Program-made: the position numbers and the translations under genes
NCBI GenBank assembly: GCA_028717045.1
Contig: JAQUON010000073.1
Span: 1-7,460 of the forward strand
Origin: Candidatus Omnitrophota bacterium
GTDB taxonomy: Bacteria; Omnitrophota; Gorgyraeia; Gygaellales; Profunditerraquicolaceae
DNA length: 7,460 nucleotides
Direction: 5' to 3'
The notes under the pieces: model-generated
What the model saw: the letters and a program-made list of their open reading frames with translations, nothing else
Told to the model about the DNA's origin: nothing
Databases searched by the model: none
Part shown: piece after piece, positions 7,219 to 7,460 of the stretch
Position numbering within the stretch: position 1 is the first letter of the stretch
Layout: every line of letters begins with the position of its first letter

Positions 7219-7255
7219 TGAATGAATTTATATTCACAATAAAATATATCATTCA
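7219..7255 (-). promoter_or_regulatory. Probable TetR operator: TGAATGA/TCATTCA dyads over -10 and start site
   Basis: On the plus strand TGAATGAATTTATATTCA occupies 7219-7236. It contains an imperfect 14-bp dyad TGAATTTATATTCA (7223-7236), with 5-bp arms TGAAT/ATTCA. A second TCATTCA lies at 7249-7255, immediately upstream of the -10 hexamer. With TGAATGA at 7219-7225 it forms an outer inverted repeat with a 23-bp gap, the arms beginning 30 bp apart. The elements flank or cover the predicted start site and touch the -10 region, the classic repression position. The 18-bp element agrees at about 15 positions with the Bacillus FadR consensus TGAATGAMTANTCATTCA, as recalled. The dyads are seen directly; the binding protein is inferred to be the adjacent TetR product. 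Confidence 0.65.
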
Positions 7256-7271
7256 AATTTTATTTTGTCAA
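7243..7271 (-). promoter_or_regulatory. Sigma70-type promoter of the efflux operon
   Basis: The -35 box TTGACA (7271-7266) is a perfect consensus match. It is separated by exactly 17 bases from TATATT (7248-7243), one mismatch from the -10 consensus. Transcription should begin near 7237-7235, giving a leader of about 50 bases to the TetR ATG. The 20-odd bases upstream of the -35 box on this strand (7295-7274) are A/T-rich and could act as an UP-like element. It is the only strong promoter seen in the window and drives all eight genes leftward. Confidence 0.85.
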
Positions 7272-7379
7272 GCGAAAAATAACAATAATTTTTCTGACAT
7301 TTCTCATAGTCACCAACTTTTTCTAGTTTCCTTTAATCTATTTAGTAGCCGTAAAAGATGCGATAACTTCGCTAGATAA

Positions 7380-7394
7380 AAGCATAATATGCTT
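7380..7394. repeat. Short perfect dyad AAGCATAATATGCTT
   Basis: Seven-base arms AAGCATA/TATGCTT around a single central A. As RNA it would give only a weak 5-bp stem with a 5-base loop and has no following T-run, so it is not a good terminator. A protein-binding site for a regulator of an off-window gene is possible, and chance is also possible in such AT-rich DNA. Confidence 0.35.
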
Positions 7395-7425
7395 GCTAAA
7401 TTGTTTTTAGGTATGCTCGTTTTCT

Positions 7426-7460
7426 GGCAAAATTTTAAGGTGGCGAGGCAAAATTTTGCC
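7426..7460. repeat. Direct repeat GGCAAAATTTT and palindrome GGCAAAATTTTGCC at the right edge
   Basis: GGCAAAATTTT occurs at 7426-7436 and again at 7447-7457, 21 bp apart, and the second copy continues into a perfect 14-bp palindrome GGCAAAATTTTGCC (7447-7460) that ends exactly at the window border. Preceding it is AAGGTGGCGA; if the dyad continues outside, the next bases would read TCGCCACCTT, giving a much longer hairpin. It could be part of a dispersed repeat, a terminator stem or a protein-binding dyad; the window is too short to choose. Confidence 0.5.

Larger units (their letters stand above)
7272..7460. other. AT-rich region upstream of the operon, no convincing gene
   Basis: No frame here gives a recognisable protein. 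The stretch holds the upstream side of the operon promoter, a short dyad at 7380-7394, and a repeat/palindrome cluster reaching the window edge at 7426-7460. It may contain the end of a neighbouring transcription unit, but no stop codon or terminator of a known gene can be assigned. Confidence 0.5.

Noticed and set aside
7310..7459. Minus-strand frame open from the right edge for 49 codons, ending TGA at 7310
   Set aside because: It would be the tail of an off-window gene, but the translation (Leu/Cys/Lys-rich) matches nothing I recognise, it runs through the palindromes, and a 49-codon open frame is within chance. A second frame ending TAA at 7407 competes with it. Sequence beyond the edge would settle this.

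Overview
The window reads as one tightly packed minus-strand operon from a diderm (Gram-negative-type) bacterium. It encodes a complete tripartite RND efflux pump and a tail of small accessory genes. An outer-membrane TolC-type channel with a signal peptide and a lipoprotein periplasmic adaptor require two membranes. Base composition is moderate, judged by eye, with AT-rich non-coding DNA. The protein style (short genes, many Lys/Glu/Ile, PII-like and AbrB-like partners) would suit an uncultivated lineage such as Omnitrophota or a deltaproteobacterial relative. That placement is a guess; nothing here fixes the taxonomy.

Layout in order of transcription, right to left. Positions 7460-7272 hold no convincing gene but contain palindromes and a direct repeat. 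A near-consensus sigma70-type promoter (TTGACA, 17-bp spacer, TATATT) lies at 7271-7243. TGAATGA/TCATTCA dyads overlap its -10 box and predicted start site, as expected for autoregulation by the TetR-family repressor encoded first (7184-6561). Then come the outer-membrane factor (6564-5014), a short lipoprotein adaptor lacking the alpha-helical hairpin (5009-4071), and a full-length RND permease (4068-943). Next are a PII-like signalling protein (946-653), a 70-residue two-helix membrane protein (642-430) and an AbrB/SpoVT-type DNA-binding protein (429-214). The last gene is the N-terminal part of an acyl carrier protein, which runs off the left edge (206-1). The acyl carrier protein is easy to miss because it is truncated; it was translated by hand and carries the DSL phosphopantetheine site.

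All intergenic gaps in the operon are 10 bases or less, with ATGA overlaps at TetR/OMF and permease/PII-like. The eight genes are therefore probably one transcript with coupled translation. The TetR protein would repress the promoter until a ligand is present. The adaptor and permease would form the inner-membrane and periplasmic pump and the TolC-like channel the exit duct. The PII-like protein is a candidate post-translational sensor of the pump.

The most interesting reading is that both ends of the operon hint at fatty-acid chemistry. The operator resembles the box recalled for the Bacillus FadR (TetR-family, acyl-CoA-responsive) regulator, and the last visible gene is an acyl carrier protein. 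This link is inference.
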